Below, piece by piece: positions 1 through 6,730 of a stretch of 24,513 nucleotides of DNA. The stretch spans positions 1 through 24,513 of the forward strand of contig CAAGJN010000076.1 in NCBI GenBank assembly GCA_900770255.1, read 5' to 3'. Origin of the DNA: Clostridia bacterium. Lineage in GTDB: Bacteria; Bacillota; Clostridia; Oscillospirales; Acutalibacteraceae. The notes under the pieces were generated by a model, which was not told the DNA's origin, searched no databases, and was given only the letters and a program-made list of their open reading frames with translations. The position numbers and the translations under genes are program-made. Numbering within the stretch: the first letter of the stretch is position 1; every line of letters begins with the position of its first letter.

Positions 1-1218
1 CTCGGCAAGGACATGGGTCTTGTCATGGCCAAGGGCATTATTCTCGGCGTCTTAACAGTTGTCACCTTCCTGCCGTCGCTGATACTCATGCTCGATACGG
101 CAATTGAAAAGACGCGCCACAGGAGCCTCGCTCCGACCTTCGACAAGCTGAGCACCTTTGCGATAAAGCACAGGAAGGTCTTTATTGCGATATTTGTGCT
201 GCTCTTTATCCCGGCTTACTTTTTGCAGAACAACGTCAGCAAGTACTACAACATGGCGCAGGCCATACCGCAGGAGCTTCCGTCTATCTCCGCGCTGAAC
301 ACGATGAAGAAGGACTTCAATATGTCCACGACGCATTTTGTTATCATAGACGAAGATCTTTCGGCGTCAAAAATAAACGCCATGACCTCGGAGCTCGATA
401 ATGTTGACGGCGTGACGAATGTGCTCTCGCTCAACAGCTTTGTAGGCACCGCGATACCCAACTCGGTGCTGCCGGATGAAATTAAGGCGATCTGTGTGCA
501 GGGCGGCAAGCAGCTTATTATGATCAACTCCGCGTATTCCGCCGCAACAGATGAGGAGAATGCACAGATAAACGAAATAGATTCGATAATCAAAAAATAT
601 GATCCCGACGGAATGCTGACCGGCGAGGGCGTTATGACGAAGGATCTGGTCGAGGTTACGGACAGAGACTTTATAGTTACCGGTGCCATTTCGATGATAG
701 CAATATTTATCCTCATCGCGATCGTGTTCAAATCAATTTCAATACCTGTGATACTTGTTGCAGCGATCGAGCTTGCTATCTGGGTCAATATCGGAATGTC
801 CACCATAACCGGCGCTACGATATGCTTCATCACGCCCACCATCATCAACTGCGTGCAGCTCGGCGCAACGGTCGACTATGCTATCCTTATGACCACGAGG
901 TTCAGAGAGGAGCTGCGGCGTTCGGGCGACAAGTTTAAGGCGATCAAGATCGCAGCGCAGGAGTCCAGCCGATCGATCTTCCAAAGCGCGCTTGTGTTCT
1001 TCTGTGCAACCTTCGGAGTGTTCCTCATCTGCAATATCGATATAGTAAAAGGCGTCTGCATGATGCTCGCAAGGGGCTCTCTGATCAGCGCAGCCGTAAT
1101 CATGCTTATGCTTCCCGGTCTGCTGCTTACCTGTGAGGGTATCATCAATAAAACAACAATCGGCTGGCGCGTTCCTTCTGAGAAGAAAGCACGCAAGAGC
1201 CGCAAAGCCAAGGCTTGA
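1..1218 (+). CDS. MMPL/RND-family exporter, C-terminal part (5' end outside window)
   Basis: The reading frame is open from base 1, so this is the last 405 residues of a longer membrane protein; the methionine at base 13 is internal. The fragment shows the second half of an MMPL-type exporter: a hydrophobic helix near residues 12-35, another near 55-75 (HRKVFIAIFVLLFIPAYFLQ), a soluble extracytoplasmic domain to about residue 220, then a cluster of membrane helices and a basic cytoplasmic tail ending KKARKSRKAKA. LGATVDYAIL (near residues 284-293) holds the Asp-Tyr pair that MMPL/RND proteins use in the proton relay. Family knowledge: proton-driven export of lipids, drugs or peptides at the cytoplasmic membrane; the substrate here cannot be read. 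The lipoprotein gene follows after 17 bases and is very likely co-transcribed, suggesting a partner at the outer face. Family call is secure, substrate unknown. Confidence 0.88.
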   Translation, partial: LGKDMGLVMAKGIILGVLTVVTFLPSLILMLDTAIEKTRHRSLAPTFDKLSTFAIKHRKVFIAIFVLLFIPAYFLQNNVSKYYNMAQAIPQELPSISALNTMKKDFNMSTTHFVIIDEDLSASKINAMTSELDNVDGVTNVLSLNSFVGTAIPNSVLPDEIKAICVQGGKQLIMINSAYSAATDEENAQINEIDSIIKKYDPDGMLTGEGVMTKDLVEVTDRDFIVTGAISMIAIFILIAIVFKSISIPVILVAAIELAIWVNIGMSTITGATICFITPTIINCVQLGATVDYAILMTTRFREELRRSGDKFKAIKIAAQESSRSIFQSALVFFCATFGVFLICNIDIVKGVCMMLARGSLISAAVIMLMLPGLLLTCEGIINKTTIGWRVPSEKKARKSRKAKA

Positions 1219-1235
1219 ATAAGGAGGGCAAAATA

Positions 1236-2870
1236 ATGAAGAAAAATATTATTCTGAGATCCGCGCTATGCCTCACTCTGGCGGCAAGTATGCTCACAAT
1301 GGGCGCCTGCAAGAGCAAGGATACGACTGACGACACAACTGCGGCTTCCGGCGATGAACAGACGGCCCCCGTCTATTACACCGATACCCCCGGCTCTGTT
1401 AAGAAGAGCGAGACTGTATATGTCAACATGTCAAACAGCGGCGAAGTCAAGGATATCACCGTCACCGACTGGCTGCATACCGACAAGGGCCAGGTCAAGG
1501 TCAGCGACACGAGCTCGCTGAAAAATATCACCAATGTCAAGAGCGATATCAAGCCCGTCATCGAAGACGACGGACTCACCTGGCACATGGACACGACCGA
1601 TCTCTACTACAGCGGCAAGAGCAATAAGACTCTGCCTGTGAACATCAAGATAGACTATTCGCTTGACGGCAAGTCGATCTCCGCGGAGAAGCTCGCAGGC
1701 AAGAGCGGCAAAGTCGAGATAAAGATCACCGTTGAAAACAACCTTTATAAGACCGAGAAGATCAACGGTAAGAATGTCAAGATTTATAACCCGATCGCTG
1801 TTGTTGGCGGCATGGTGCTGCCCGAGGGACAGTTTGAAAACATGAGCCTGGCAAACGGCAAGCTCGTTGGCGACGGCACAAAGCAGATCGCGCTCATCGT
1901 CAGCCTGCCCGGCATTAACGAGACTCTCGGCCTCGACGAGCTCGAAATCGAAAAGCTTGACTTTGTGACCGAATTTGTTCTCACCGCAGACGTGACTGAT
2001 TTTTCGCTGGGCAATATGTATTTTGCGGCCGTTCCGCTCTCAATGCTCGGCACCGAGCTCAAGATTCCCAACAGCTTAAACGACCTTCAGACCACTTTGG
2101 CACAGCTCAAGGATCTTGAAAGTGCGCTCAACTCCATGGATCCCAATAATGTCGTCGCAAATTTGCTTACGGATCAGGCGAAGCTCGATGAACTTGTCTC
2201 CACGATGAACGACGCCATCACGCTCTATCAGGATAACCGCGTGCTCTTCGAGGTGCTGCCTAAATATGCGACCGCCGAAAACGTAGAAAAGTTCAAAAAG
2301 CTGTTCGACAGTCTTGATTCCGAAGAGCTCAAAGAGGTCGTCACTCTGCTCAACAACCCCGTGCTTCAGAAATTCTTCAAGGATCTGCCGGAGCTCGCGC
2401 AGAACATGAACGACGTTATGCCGCTGATTGAGGAGTTCTCAAAGGATATGTCCGATCCCAAAGTCCAGAAGGCGATCAATAATCTGCCTCAGACGCTTGA
2501 GCAGTTCTCTGCGATAGAAAAGACGGTCGAGGAAAATAAGGAGCTTATCGACGCCCTCGCCGAGCTCATGAGTGAGGATAATGTAGAAAAGCTCAATAAG
2601 CTGCTTGACACCGTCAACTCCGGCGACTATGCGGGCAAGCTGCAGGAGTACGGTGTGCTCGCTGAAGACGCCGACGAGATGATCGATAAGCTTCAGCTTA
2701 TGATCTCCTACGGGGCAACCTATGATATCTACACCGAAAAGACAGCCGGCACCGAGTCGAACGTCATGTTCGTCTATCAGACTTCTCCGATATCCGCCAA
2801 GGAGGTTGAAGAAGAAACCACGCAGACGACCGAGGAGCTTCCGTGGTATAAGAAGATATTCAACAGATAA
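1236..2870 (+). CDS. Membrane-anchored lipoprotein partner of the MMPL exporter
   Basis: 544 residues from the ATG at 1236, preceded by AAGGAGG at 1221-1227 with ideal spacing; an in-frame TTG at 1215 overlaps the upstream stop and lies before that ribosome site, so I reject it. Residues 1-25 form a lipoprotein signal (two lysines, hydrophobic core, LTMGAC with the lipidated Cys at 25), followed by a Thr/Asp-rich linker. Residues about 45-260 look beta-rich; about 270-520 are charged and helical with repeated Glu/Leu/Asn patterns (LNDLQTTLAQLKDLESALN, several FSKD/LPEL-type segments), likely a long coiled region, ending in WYKKIFNR. I do not recognise a named domain. Position right after the exporter suggests a periplasm-like surface accessory or substrate-handling role; that is inference. 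Confidence 0.85.
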   Translation: MKKNIILRSALCLTLAASMLTMGACKSKDTTDDTTAASGDEQTAPVYYTDTPGSVKKSETVYVNMSNSGEVKDITVTDWLHTDKGQVKVSDTSSLKNITNVKSDIKPVIEDDGLTWHMDTTDLYYSGKSNKTLPVNIKIDYSLDGKSISAEKLAGKSGKVEIKITVENNLYKTEKINGKNVKIYNPIAVVGGMVLPEGQFENMSLANGKLVGDGTKQIALIVSLPGINETLGLDELEIEKLDFVTEFVLTADVTDFSLGNMYFAAVPLSMLGTELKIPNSLNDLQTTLAQLKDLESALNSMDPNNVVANLLTDQAKLDELVSTMNDAITLYQDNRVLFEVLPKYATAENVEKFKKLFDSLDSEELKEVVTLLNNPVLQKFFKDLPELAQNMNDVMPLIEEFSKDMSDPKVQKAINNLPQTLEQFSAIEKTVEENKELIDALAELMSEDNVEKLNKLLDTVNSGDYAGKLQEYGVLAEDADEMIDKLQLMISYGATYDIYTEKTAGTESNVMFVYQTSPISAKEVEEETTQTTEELPWYKKIFNR

Positions 2871-2894
2871 TCAAAAAACATCACAGCAGCGCGG

Positions 2895-2925
2895 GCCGCA
2901 CCGGCAAAAGGTGCGGCTCGTTTGC
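2895..2925 (+). terminator. Probable intrinsic terminator of the exporter-lipoprotein operon
   Basis: An 8-bp perfect stem GCCGCACC / GGTGCGGC (2895-2902 / 2910-2917) with a 7-base loop GGCAAAA, beginning 24 bases after the lipoprotein stop and followed by a modest T-containing tail (TCGTTTGC). The short U tract makes it a medium-quality terminator. Confidence 0.6.
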
Positions 2926-2929
2926 ATTG

Positions 2930-3235
2930 AGAGGGCCGGCGGCCGCGGTCACCCTTGACAGGCAGGCCGTCACGTTCACAAAAGCCATTCTCCTGAGAAT
3001 CAAGCCGCTTTCATTTCTCTTCTGTATGATAAAAGAAACTCCGGCAAAAAAGGCGGACTCGGCCTTTACCCCGAGACCCGGCACACCGCCGCGCGGAGAT
3101 TTTGTACTAAAAAGCCGTGAATTTAAATATGCCGTCTCAGCGGGCCAATAATGGGACAAATCACTGAGTTTGTCCAAAAATACGACACTTTCCCAATAAT
3201 GAGATTTTTTATGACAAAAGCCGCAATCTGACCGT
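2930..3235. other. Gene-poor stretch with an unexplained element
   Basis: About 300 bases with no gene I can support. Both strands carry an open frame (minus 98 codons from a TTG at 3177, plus 74 codons from 2927), neither with a Shine-Dalgarno site or a good start, so neither is called. Seen in the sequence: a GGCCGGCGGCC palindromic patch at its left edge, ATTCTC-CT-GAGAAT, a CTCGG/CCGAG pair, a hairpin GGACAAA-8-TTTGTCC at 3154-3175, and CCAATAATG present twice (3145-3153 and 3193-3201). Composition shifts from GC-rich on the left to AT-rich on the right. It could be a dispersed intergenic repeat, a decayed gene or a structured RNA; I cannot tell which from one copy. Confidence 0.4.
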
Positions 3236-3263
3236 TTGAAAATCGGATGGAAAACACTATAAT
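3236..3263 (+). promoter_or_regulatory. Sigma-A-type promoter for the radical SAM gene
   Basis: TTGAAA (3236-3241) and a perfect TATAAT (3258-3263) separated by 16 bases. It would start transcription near 3270, leaving a leader of about 110 bases before the ATG at 3381. A second TATAAT at 3351-3356 lies too close to the gene and has no convincing -35 box. Confidence 0.65.
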
Positions 3264-3380
3264 ATGGCCGAAGACCGACGGATACGGCAGTCCCTCTTTT
3301 CCATCTTTTCCCTTATTCCTTACAAACTTCTGCCAAGTCCGTCGGGCTTGTATAATATGGTATGGAAAGGATGAATTGAA
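3264..3380 (+). promoter_or_regulatory. Structured 5' leader with pyrimidine-rich loop
   Basis: Two arms can pair: CCGACGGA (3275-3282) with TCCGTCGG (3338-3345), and GGCAG (3286-3290) with CTGCC (3330-3334), separated by a 3x3 internal loop. The enclosed 39-base loop (3291-3329) is almost entirely C and T. The loop contains TTTCCAT, complementary to ATGGAAA in the ribosome-binding region just before the gene (AAAGGA at 3366-3371). The decamer TATAATATGG occurs at both edges (3258 and 3351). A regulatory role in translation or transcription is plausible but is inference; no known riboswitch class is recognised. Confidence 0.35.
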
Positions 3381-4787
3381 ATGCCAACATTATCGCATAA
3401 GGCAGGCAGGGCCGCATTTTCAGCTGCTGCTGACGCGGTGCTCAAGAAGACCAATAAGGACAGAAACAAGGCGTTTCATTCGCTCGTCGATCTGGCTGAG
3501 CGGTTTATGGGCGACTCAATGCCGCTAACTTCTTATGAAGCCGCAAGAAAAATGATAGATGATCCCGAGAGCAAGTGGATGCTCTATATCAACCGCCTGC
3601 TCGATGAGCTCAGCCCGAACGTGCTTAAGACGGCCGCGCTGAACTTCGGCTATGAGGCCGGACTCTGCGGCACAAAAAAGGTCAGAAAGATGCGCGAGCA
3701 GGAGCAATGCAATATCCCGTGGACGATACTCATCGATCCGACGAGCGCCTGCAATCTCCATTGCACGGGTTGCTGGGCGGCTGAATACGGACACAAGCTG
3801 AACCTTACATACGACGAGCTCGACAGCATCATTACTCAGGGCAAGAAGCTCGGAATATACTTCTATATGTACACGGGCGGCGAGCCGCTCGTGCGCAAAA
3901 AGGACATCATAAAGCTCTGCGAGAAGCACAGCGACTGCGAGTTCAACGCCTTCACGAACGCTACGCTCGTCGATGAGGAGTTCTGCCGCGACATGGAGAG
4001 AGTCGGCAATCTGGCGCTCTCAATAAGCCTCGAGGGTTTTGAGCAGGTCAACGATATGCGCCGCGGCGAGGGCGATTTTCAGAGCGTTATGGCGGCGATG
4101 GATATGCTCAAAAAGTATGGGCTTATCTTCGGCACCTCGATCTGCTACACGAGTAAAAATATCGAGACTGTGACCTCCGATGAATTCCTAGATATGATAA
4201 TTGATAAGGGTTGCCGCTTTACATGGTATTTCCACTATATGCCCGTCGGCAATTCGGCTTCGGTCGACCTGCTGCCGAGCGTTGAACAGAGAGAATATAT
4301 GTATCACCGAGTGCGCGAGATCCGCGCCATGCAGGGCGGCAAGCCGATATTCGCCATGGACTTCCAGAATGACGGCGAGTTTGTCGGCGGCTGTATAGCG
4401 GGCGGAAGAAACTACTGCCACATCAATGCAAACGGCGACGTTGAGCCATGCGTGTTTATTCACTACTCCGGTGCAAATATCCGCGACATGAGCCTGCTCG
4501 ACTCGCTCAAGCAGCCGCTGTTCATGGCCTACAGGGACAATCAGCCTTTCAACAACAACCATCTGCGCCCGTGCCCGATGCTTGAAAATCCCGAGCTGCT
4601 GCAAAAAATGGTCAGCCAGACGGGAGCGAAATCGACCGATCTCGAGTCGCCAGAGAGCGCGGAGCATCTGTGCGGCAAGTGCGCGGCCTATGCCGCAAAT
4701 TGGGCGGGCGAGGCGGAGCACCTGTGGAACGATGGCCCGCACCATGAGCCCAAGCACACGAATTACAAGGGCGACTACACAAAATAA
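3381..4787 (+). CDS. Radical SAM enzyme with extra C-terminal Fe-S cysteines (substrate unknown)
   Basis: 468 residues, starting at ATG 3381 with AAAGGA nine bases upstream. The radical SAM cluster motif is C124-NLH-C128-TG-C131, in the text SACNLHCTGCW, followed by the SAM-contact GGEP motif at 166-169 and a TIM-barrel pattern. A cysteine-rich C-terminal half (C338, C346, C357, C398, C431, C434) with NANGDVEPC resembles SPASM-type auxiliary clusters. About 115 residues precede the radical SAM core, mostly helical. Family knowledge: such enzymes generate a 5'-deoxyadenosyl radical and modify peptides, proteins or small molecules; a SPASM-like region often goes with peptide or enzyme modification. 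No precursor peptide, transporter or maturase partner lies next to it, so the target is not deducible. It is a monocistronic unit with its own promoter and a very strong terminator. Confidence 0.85.
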   Translation: MPTLSHKAGRAAFSAAADAVLKKTNKDRNKAFHSLVDLAERFMGDSMPLTSYEAARKMIDDPESKWMLYINRLLDELSPNVLKTAALNFGYEAGLCGTKKVRKMREQEQCNIPWTILIDPTSACNLHCTGCWAAEYGHKLNLTYDELDSIITQGKKLGIYFYMYTGGEPLVRKKDIIKLCEKHSDCEFNAFTNATLVDEEFCRDMERVGNLALSISLEGFEQVNDMRRGEGDFQSVMAAMDMLKKYGLIFGTSICYTSKNIETVTSDEFLDMIIDKGCRFTWYFHYMPVGNSASVDLLPSVEQREYMYHRVREIRAMQGGKPIFAMDFQNDGEFVGGCIAGGRNYCHINANGDVEPCVFIHYSGANIRDMSLLDSLKQPLFMAYRDNQPFNNNHLRPCPMLENPELLQKMVSQTGAKSTDLESPESAEHLCGKCAAYAANWAGEAEHLWNDGPHHEPKHTNYKGDYTK

Positions 4788-4832
4788 ACAACCGCTAACT
4801 ATCCTCCAAAATAGTATTGCCTTTCCAAATGA

Positions 4833-4872
4833 CAGCAGAGCGCACGGTTTCCGTGCGCTCTGCTGCTTGTTT
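4833..4872. terminator. Strong bidirectional terminator
   Basis: Perfect 15-bp stem CAGCAGAGCGCACGG / CCGTGCGCTCTGCTG (4833-4847 / 4851-4865) with a TTT loop, sitting between the convergent radical SAM gene and the TSCPD gene. CTTGTTTT follows on the plus strand, so it clearly ends the radical SAM transcript; it probably also ends the minus-strand operon. Confidence 0.85.
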
Positions 4873-4876
4873 TATA

Positions 4877-5137
4877 TTACTTGTTCCTGCTTTCAAGCGC
4901 CTCGCGCAGCGCCTCGGCGAACTGGTCGGGGCATGAGGTGCTCTTGAAGCCGCACCTGATCCCGCCGAACCGGTCGATGATCTCCTCGGCGTCCATTCCC
5001 TCGACGATCGAAGAAATCCCGGCAAGGTTGCCGTTGCAGCCGCCCGTGAAGCTGACGTTGTGGACGGTGTTGTCGTCGTCGAGCTCAAAATCTATTCGCC
5101 TTGAGCAGGTGCCGTGAGTCTTGTATGAATATGTCAT
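4877..5137 (-). CDS. TSCPD-domain small protein
   Basis: 86 residues from the ATG at 5137; GGAGGG at 5144-5149 decides this start over an upstream in-frame TTG-type extension. It matches the short TSCPD (TIGR03905-like) family: an N-terminal strand segment, FTGGCNGNLAG in the middle and the name-giving TSCPDQFAEAL near the end. The same fold is found as a C-terminal domain in some vitamin B12-dependent ribonucleotide reductases; the stand-alone protein has no established role. Cysteines at the N terminus (GTCSRR), in GGCNG, in IRCGF and in SCPD could bind metal. It is last in a minus-strand operon and ends next to the terminator at 4833-4865. Confidence 0.85.
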   Translation of the reverse strand: MTYSYKTHGTCSRRIDFELDDDNTVHNVSFTGGCNGNLAGISSIVEGMDAEEIIDRFGGIRCGFKSTSCPDQFAEALREALESRNK

Positions 5138-5190
5138 AGCGATCCCTCCGTTTTTCTCTATTTTAACTCGCAACGGAGGATTTTTCAAGC

Positions 5191-5544
5191 TCAGAGCAGA
5201 ATATAGATCAGCGCAAATATCAGCAGCATGTCGCCGCCGTCTGACGAGAGAATGATCACGAGCGCCAGTATCAGCAGCGTATCGTCGTCCTGAGGCAGCG
5301 AGGGGAAACCGATTTTGGCGGGCTGCCTCTGCGTGCGCCTGGGAGGCGGGGGAGAATGCGGAGTCTTCGGCTGTTCGCAGCGCCGCTCCTCCGGCTGAGG
5401 CTTAGGCTGCTCGCACGGCTGCCTCTGCGGCTCCGGACCCGGTTCGCCGCCCTTTATCGCTGCTCTCCTCTGCATTTCACGCGCGCTTGCGATTGCGTTC
5501 TCCCGCATGCGGCGCAGCTCGTTTTCCGTGTATGACGGCGGCAT
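5191..5544 (-). CDS. Uncharacterised protein: Pro/Gln-rich linker and hydrophobic C-terminal hairpin
   Basis: 117 residues, ATG at 5544 with AGGAGG directly upstream. Three parts are visible: a charged helical N terminus (residues 1-33, RRMRENAIASAREMQRRAA), a Pro/Glu/Gln-rich linker with two CEQPK copies (about 36-75), and a C terminus made of two short hydrophobic runs, LLILALVIIL and MLLIFALIYILL, separated by SSDGGD. The runs are too short for two normal membrane helices, so a hairpin, a membrane-surface anchor or a self-assembly strand is possible. It lies 11 bases after the preceding gene in the operon. I do not recognise a named family; similar hydrophobic tails occur in small clostridial proteins, but no function is claimed. 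Confidence 0.75.
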   Translation of the reverse strand: MPPSYTENELRRMRENAIASAREMQRRAAIKGGEPGPEPQRQPCEQPKPQPEERRCEQPKTPHSPPPPRRTQRQPAKIGFPSLPQDDDTLLILALVIILSSDGGDMLLIFALIYILL

Positions 5545-5555
5545 TTTGCTCCTCC

Positions 5556-5873
5556 TTATCTGAGATCCTCTATCATCGGCAGCAGGTCGATCAGCTTTAT
5601 AAGCTGCATCGCCTCATCGGCGCGGCGCTGTCTCGGCTCGCTTAGCAGCGGACGCAGCGCCGCGATCAGATCGCAGCGGCTGTCGTGTTTGTTCATCGCG
5701 CTCATTATTTTGGCGATCTTTGCCATCGTCTGCGGGTCGGGCGAAAAGCCCTGCCCCGCATTAGTCTGGCTCCCGCCCTCGTCGGACTGTCCCAGCATTG
5801 CGCGCGCCGCGTCGCCCAGCGCCTTCATATCCTCGTCGCTGAGTGATGAAATTATGTCGCCGATGTTGTCCAT
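5556..5873 (-). CDS. Uncharacterised helical small protein
   Basis: 105 residues from ATG 5873. The N terminus (MDNIGDIISSLSDEDMKALGDAARAML) and the C-terminal half are predicted helical, joined by a Gly/Ser/Gln-rich linker (about 30-45). The C-terminal half holds a patterned Arg/Leu segment (DLIAALRPLLSEPRQRRADE) followed by LIKLIDLLPMIEDLR. It has no signal peptide or membrane helix. It is the second gene of the operon, 10 bases after the 79-residue gene and 11 before the Pro-rich one. The operon and the good codon-like reading support a real gene; the function is unknown. Confidence 0.75.
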   Translation of the reverse strand: MDNIGDIISSLSDEDMKALGDAARAMLGQSDEGGSQTNAGQGFSPDPQTMAKIAKIMSAMNKHDSRCDLIAALRPLLSEPRQRRADEAMQLIKLIDLLPMIEDLR

Positions 5874-5883
5874 AGCTTACCTC

Positions 5884-6123
5884 TTATTTGTTAAAACCGA
5901 ATTTCTTCATCAGTTGTTGAGCTTCAGGACTGTTGAGCAGCTTTTCGAGCGCCGCCTTGTCGTTTAACACCTCATTTACCTGTCTGCGCTTTTCGGGGCT
6001 CAGCTTTTTTGACATTTCGCTTACCGCCGCATTCGGATCAGCCGGAGTCTTGCCGCCGAGCGCGGCCGCGAGGCGCAGGATCTCCTCGGGCGTCGGGTCT
6101 TTTCTGCTGTCAATATTGCTCAT
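5884..6123 (-). CDS. Uncharacterised small soluble protein, first gene of operon
   Basis: 79 residues starting at ATG 6123 (MSNIDSRKDP), with AAAGGTGG upstream; the frame extends further to 6210 but that part crosses the promoter. It is a charged, helical protein containing LSPEKRRQVNEVLNDKAALE and ending QQLMKKFGFNK. No cysteine, signal or membrane helix is seen. It leads a four-gene minus-strand operon of small proteins (79, 105, 117 and 86 residues). The function is not recognised. Confidence 0.72.
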   Translation of the reverse strand: MSNIDSRKDPTPEEILRLAAALGGKTPADPNAAVSEMSKKLSPEKRRQVNEVLNDKAALEKLLNSPEAQQLMKKFGFNK

Positions 6124-6146
6124 TGCAAAACCACCTTTTTTCATAT

Positions 6147-6175
6147 ATAATAAACTTATGCGTCTGCGGCTGCAA
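6147..6175 (-). promoter_or_regulatory. Promoter of the four-gene small-protein operon
   Basis: On the minus strand TTGCAG (6170-6175) and TATTAT (6147-6152) are separated by exactly 17 bases, giving a start near 6140 and a leader of roughly 20 bases before ATG 6123. Confidence 0.6.
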
Positions 6176-6202
6176 TAGAACCCGGGCGCAGACGATTGCT
6201 TT

Positions 6203-6246
6203 GTCCGCACGGGGCGGCGGACGATATTGCCGGCTGTAACGCCGGC
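6203..6246. other. Two small hairpins between divergent genes
   Basis: GTCCGC-8-GCGGAC (6203-6222) and GCCGGC-6-GCCGGC (6229-6246) sit upstream of the phosphodiesterase gene. Neither has a T tract. They may be leader structure or operator half-sites; a plus-strand promoter could not be placed with confidence in this interval. Confidence 0.35.
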
Positions 6247-6263
6247 CTGTATAGGAGTTAATT

Positions 6264-6722
6264 ATGCGTATCCTTGTTATTTCCGATTCGCACGGAATGC
6301 CGTCGCATATAATGGAGGCGGTTGAGCTTCATCCCGAGGCCGACGCGCTTATCTTCCTCGGAGACGGCGAGCACGACCTTGAGATGATTGAAAATTGCTG
6401 CGACATTCCGCAGATCGTCAAGGTAGCGGGCAACTGCGATTTTTCGTCGAGGCTGCCGCTTTGCAGGATAATTACCCTCGGCGGCAAAAAGATATACTGT
6501 ACTCACGGCCACTCGGAGCATGTAAAGCACGGCGTAGATGAACTGCTTTGCTGCGCGCGCAGAGAGGACGCCGACATAGTATTATATGGCCACACGCATG
6601 CGGTTGTGACTGATTATGAGGACGGGCTCTACATAATGAACCCCGGCAGCATACGCGACGGGAATTACGGACTTATCGATATTGTGCCCGGCGGCGTGAT
6701 GCTCAACGCCGCAAGGCTCTGA
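6264..6722 (+). CDS. YfcE/MJ0936-type metallophosphoesterase
   Basis: 152 residues from ATG 6264, with AGGAG eight bases upstream. The family metal-binding residues are all present in order: D8-S-H10, G33-D34, G56-N57, H81 with H83, and G109-H110-T-H112. The length is typical of the single-domain calcineurin-like phosphoesterases (COG0622). Family members are Mn2+-dependent cytosolic phosphodiesterases that act in vitro on simple diester substrates; the physiological substrate is usually unknown. It ends eight bases before the decarboxylase gene, so the two are likely co-transcribed. Confidence 0.9.
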   Translation: MRILVISDSHGMPSHIMEAVELHPEADALIFLGDGEHDLEMIENCCDIPQIVKVAGNCDFSSRLPLCRIITLGGKKIYCTHGHSEHVKHGVDELLCCARREDADIVLYGHTHAVVTDYEDGLYIMNPGSIRDGNYGLIDIVPGGVMLNAARL

Positions 6723-6730
6723 GGTGAAAG

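Noticed and set aside
3351..3356. Second TATAAT close to the radical SAM gene as main promoter
   Set aside because: No acceptable -35 box at 15-19 bases, and it would leave a leader shorter than 20 bases; kept only as a possible alternative.
3247..3528. 93-codon plus-strand ORF overlapping the radical SAM start
   Set aside because: It begins inside the promoter, runs out of frame through the enzyme gene and has no ribosome site.
4188..4757. 189-codon antisense ORF inside the radical SAM gene
   Set aside because: A frame shadow caused by the codon composition of the real gene; no start signal or recognisable domain.
6180..6192. ACCCGGGCGCAGA also occurs at 18589-18601
   Set aside because: A 13-base match is expected several times by chance in a window this size, and the two contexts differ.
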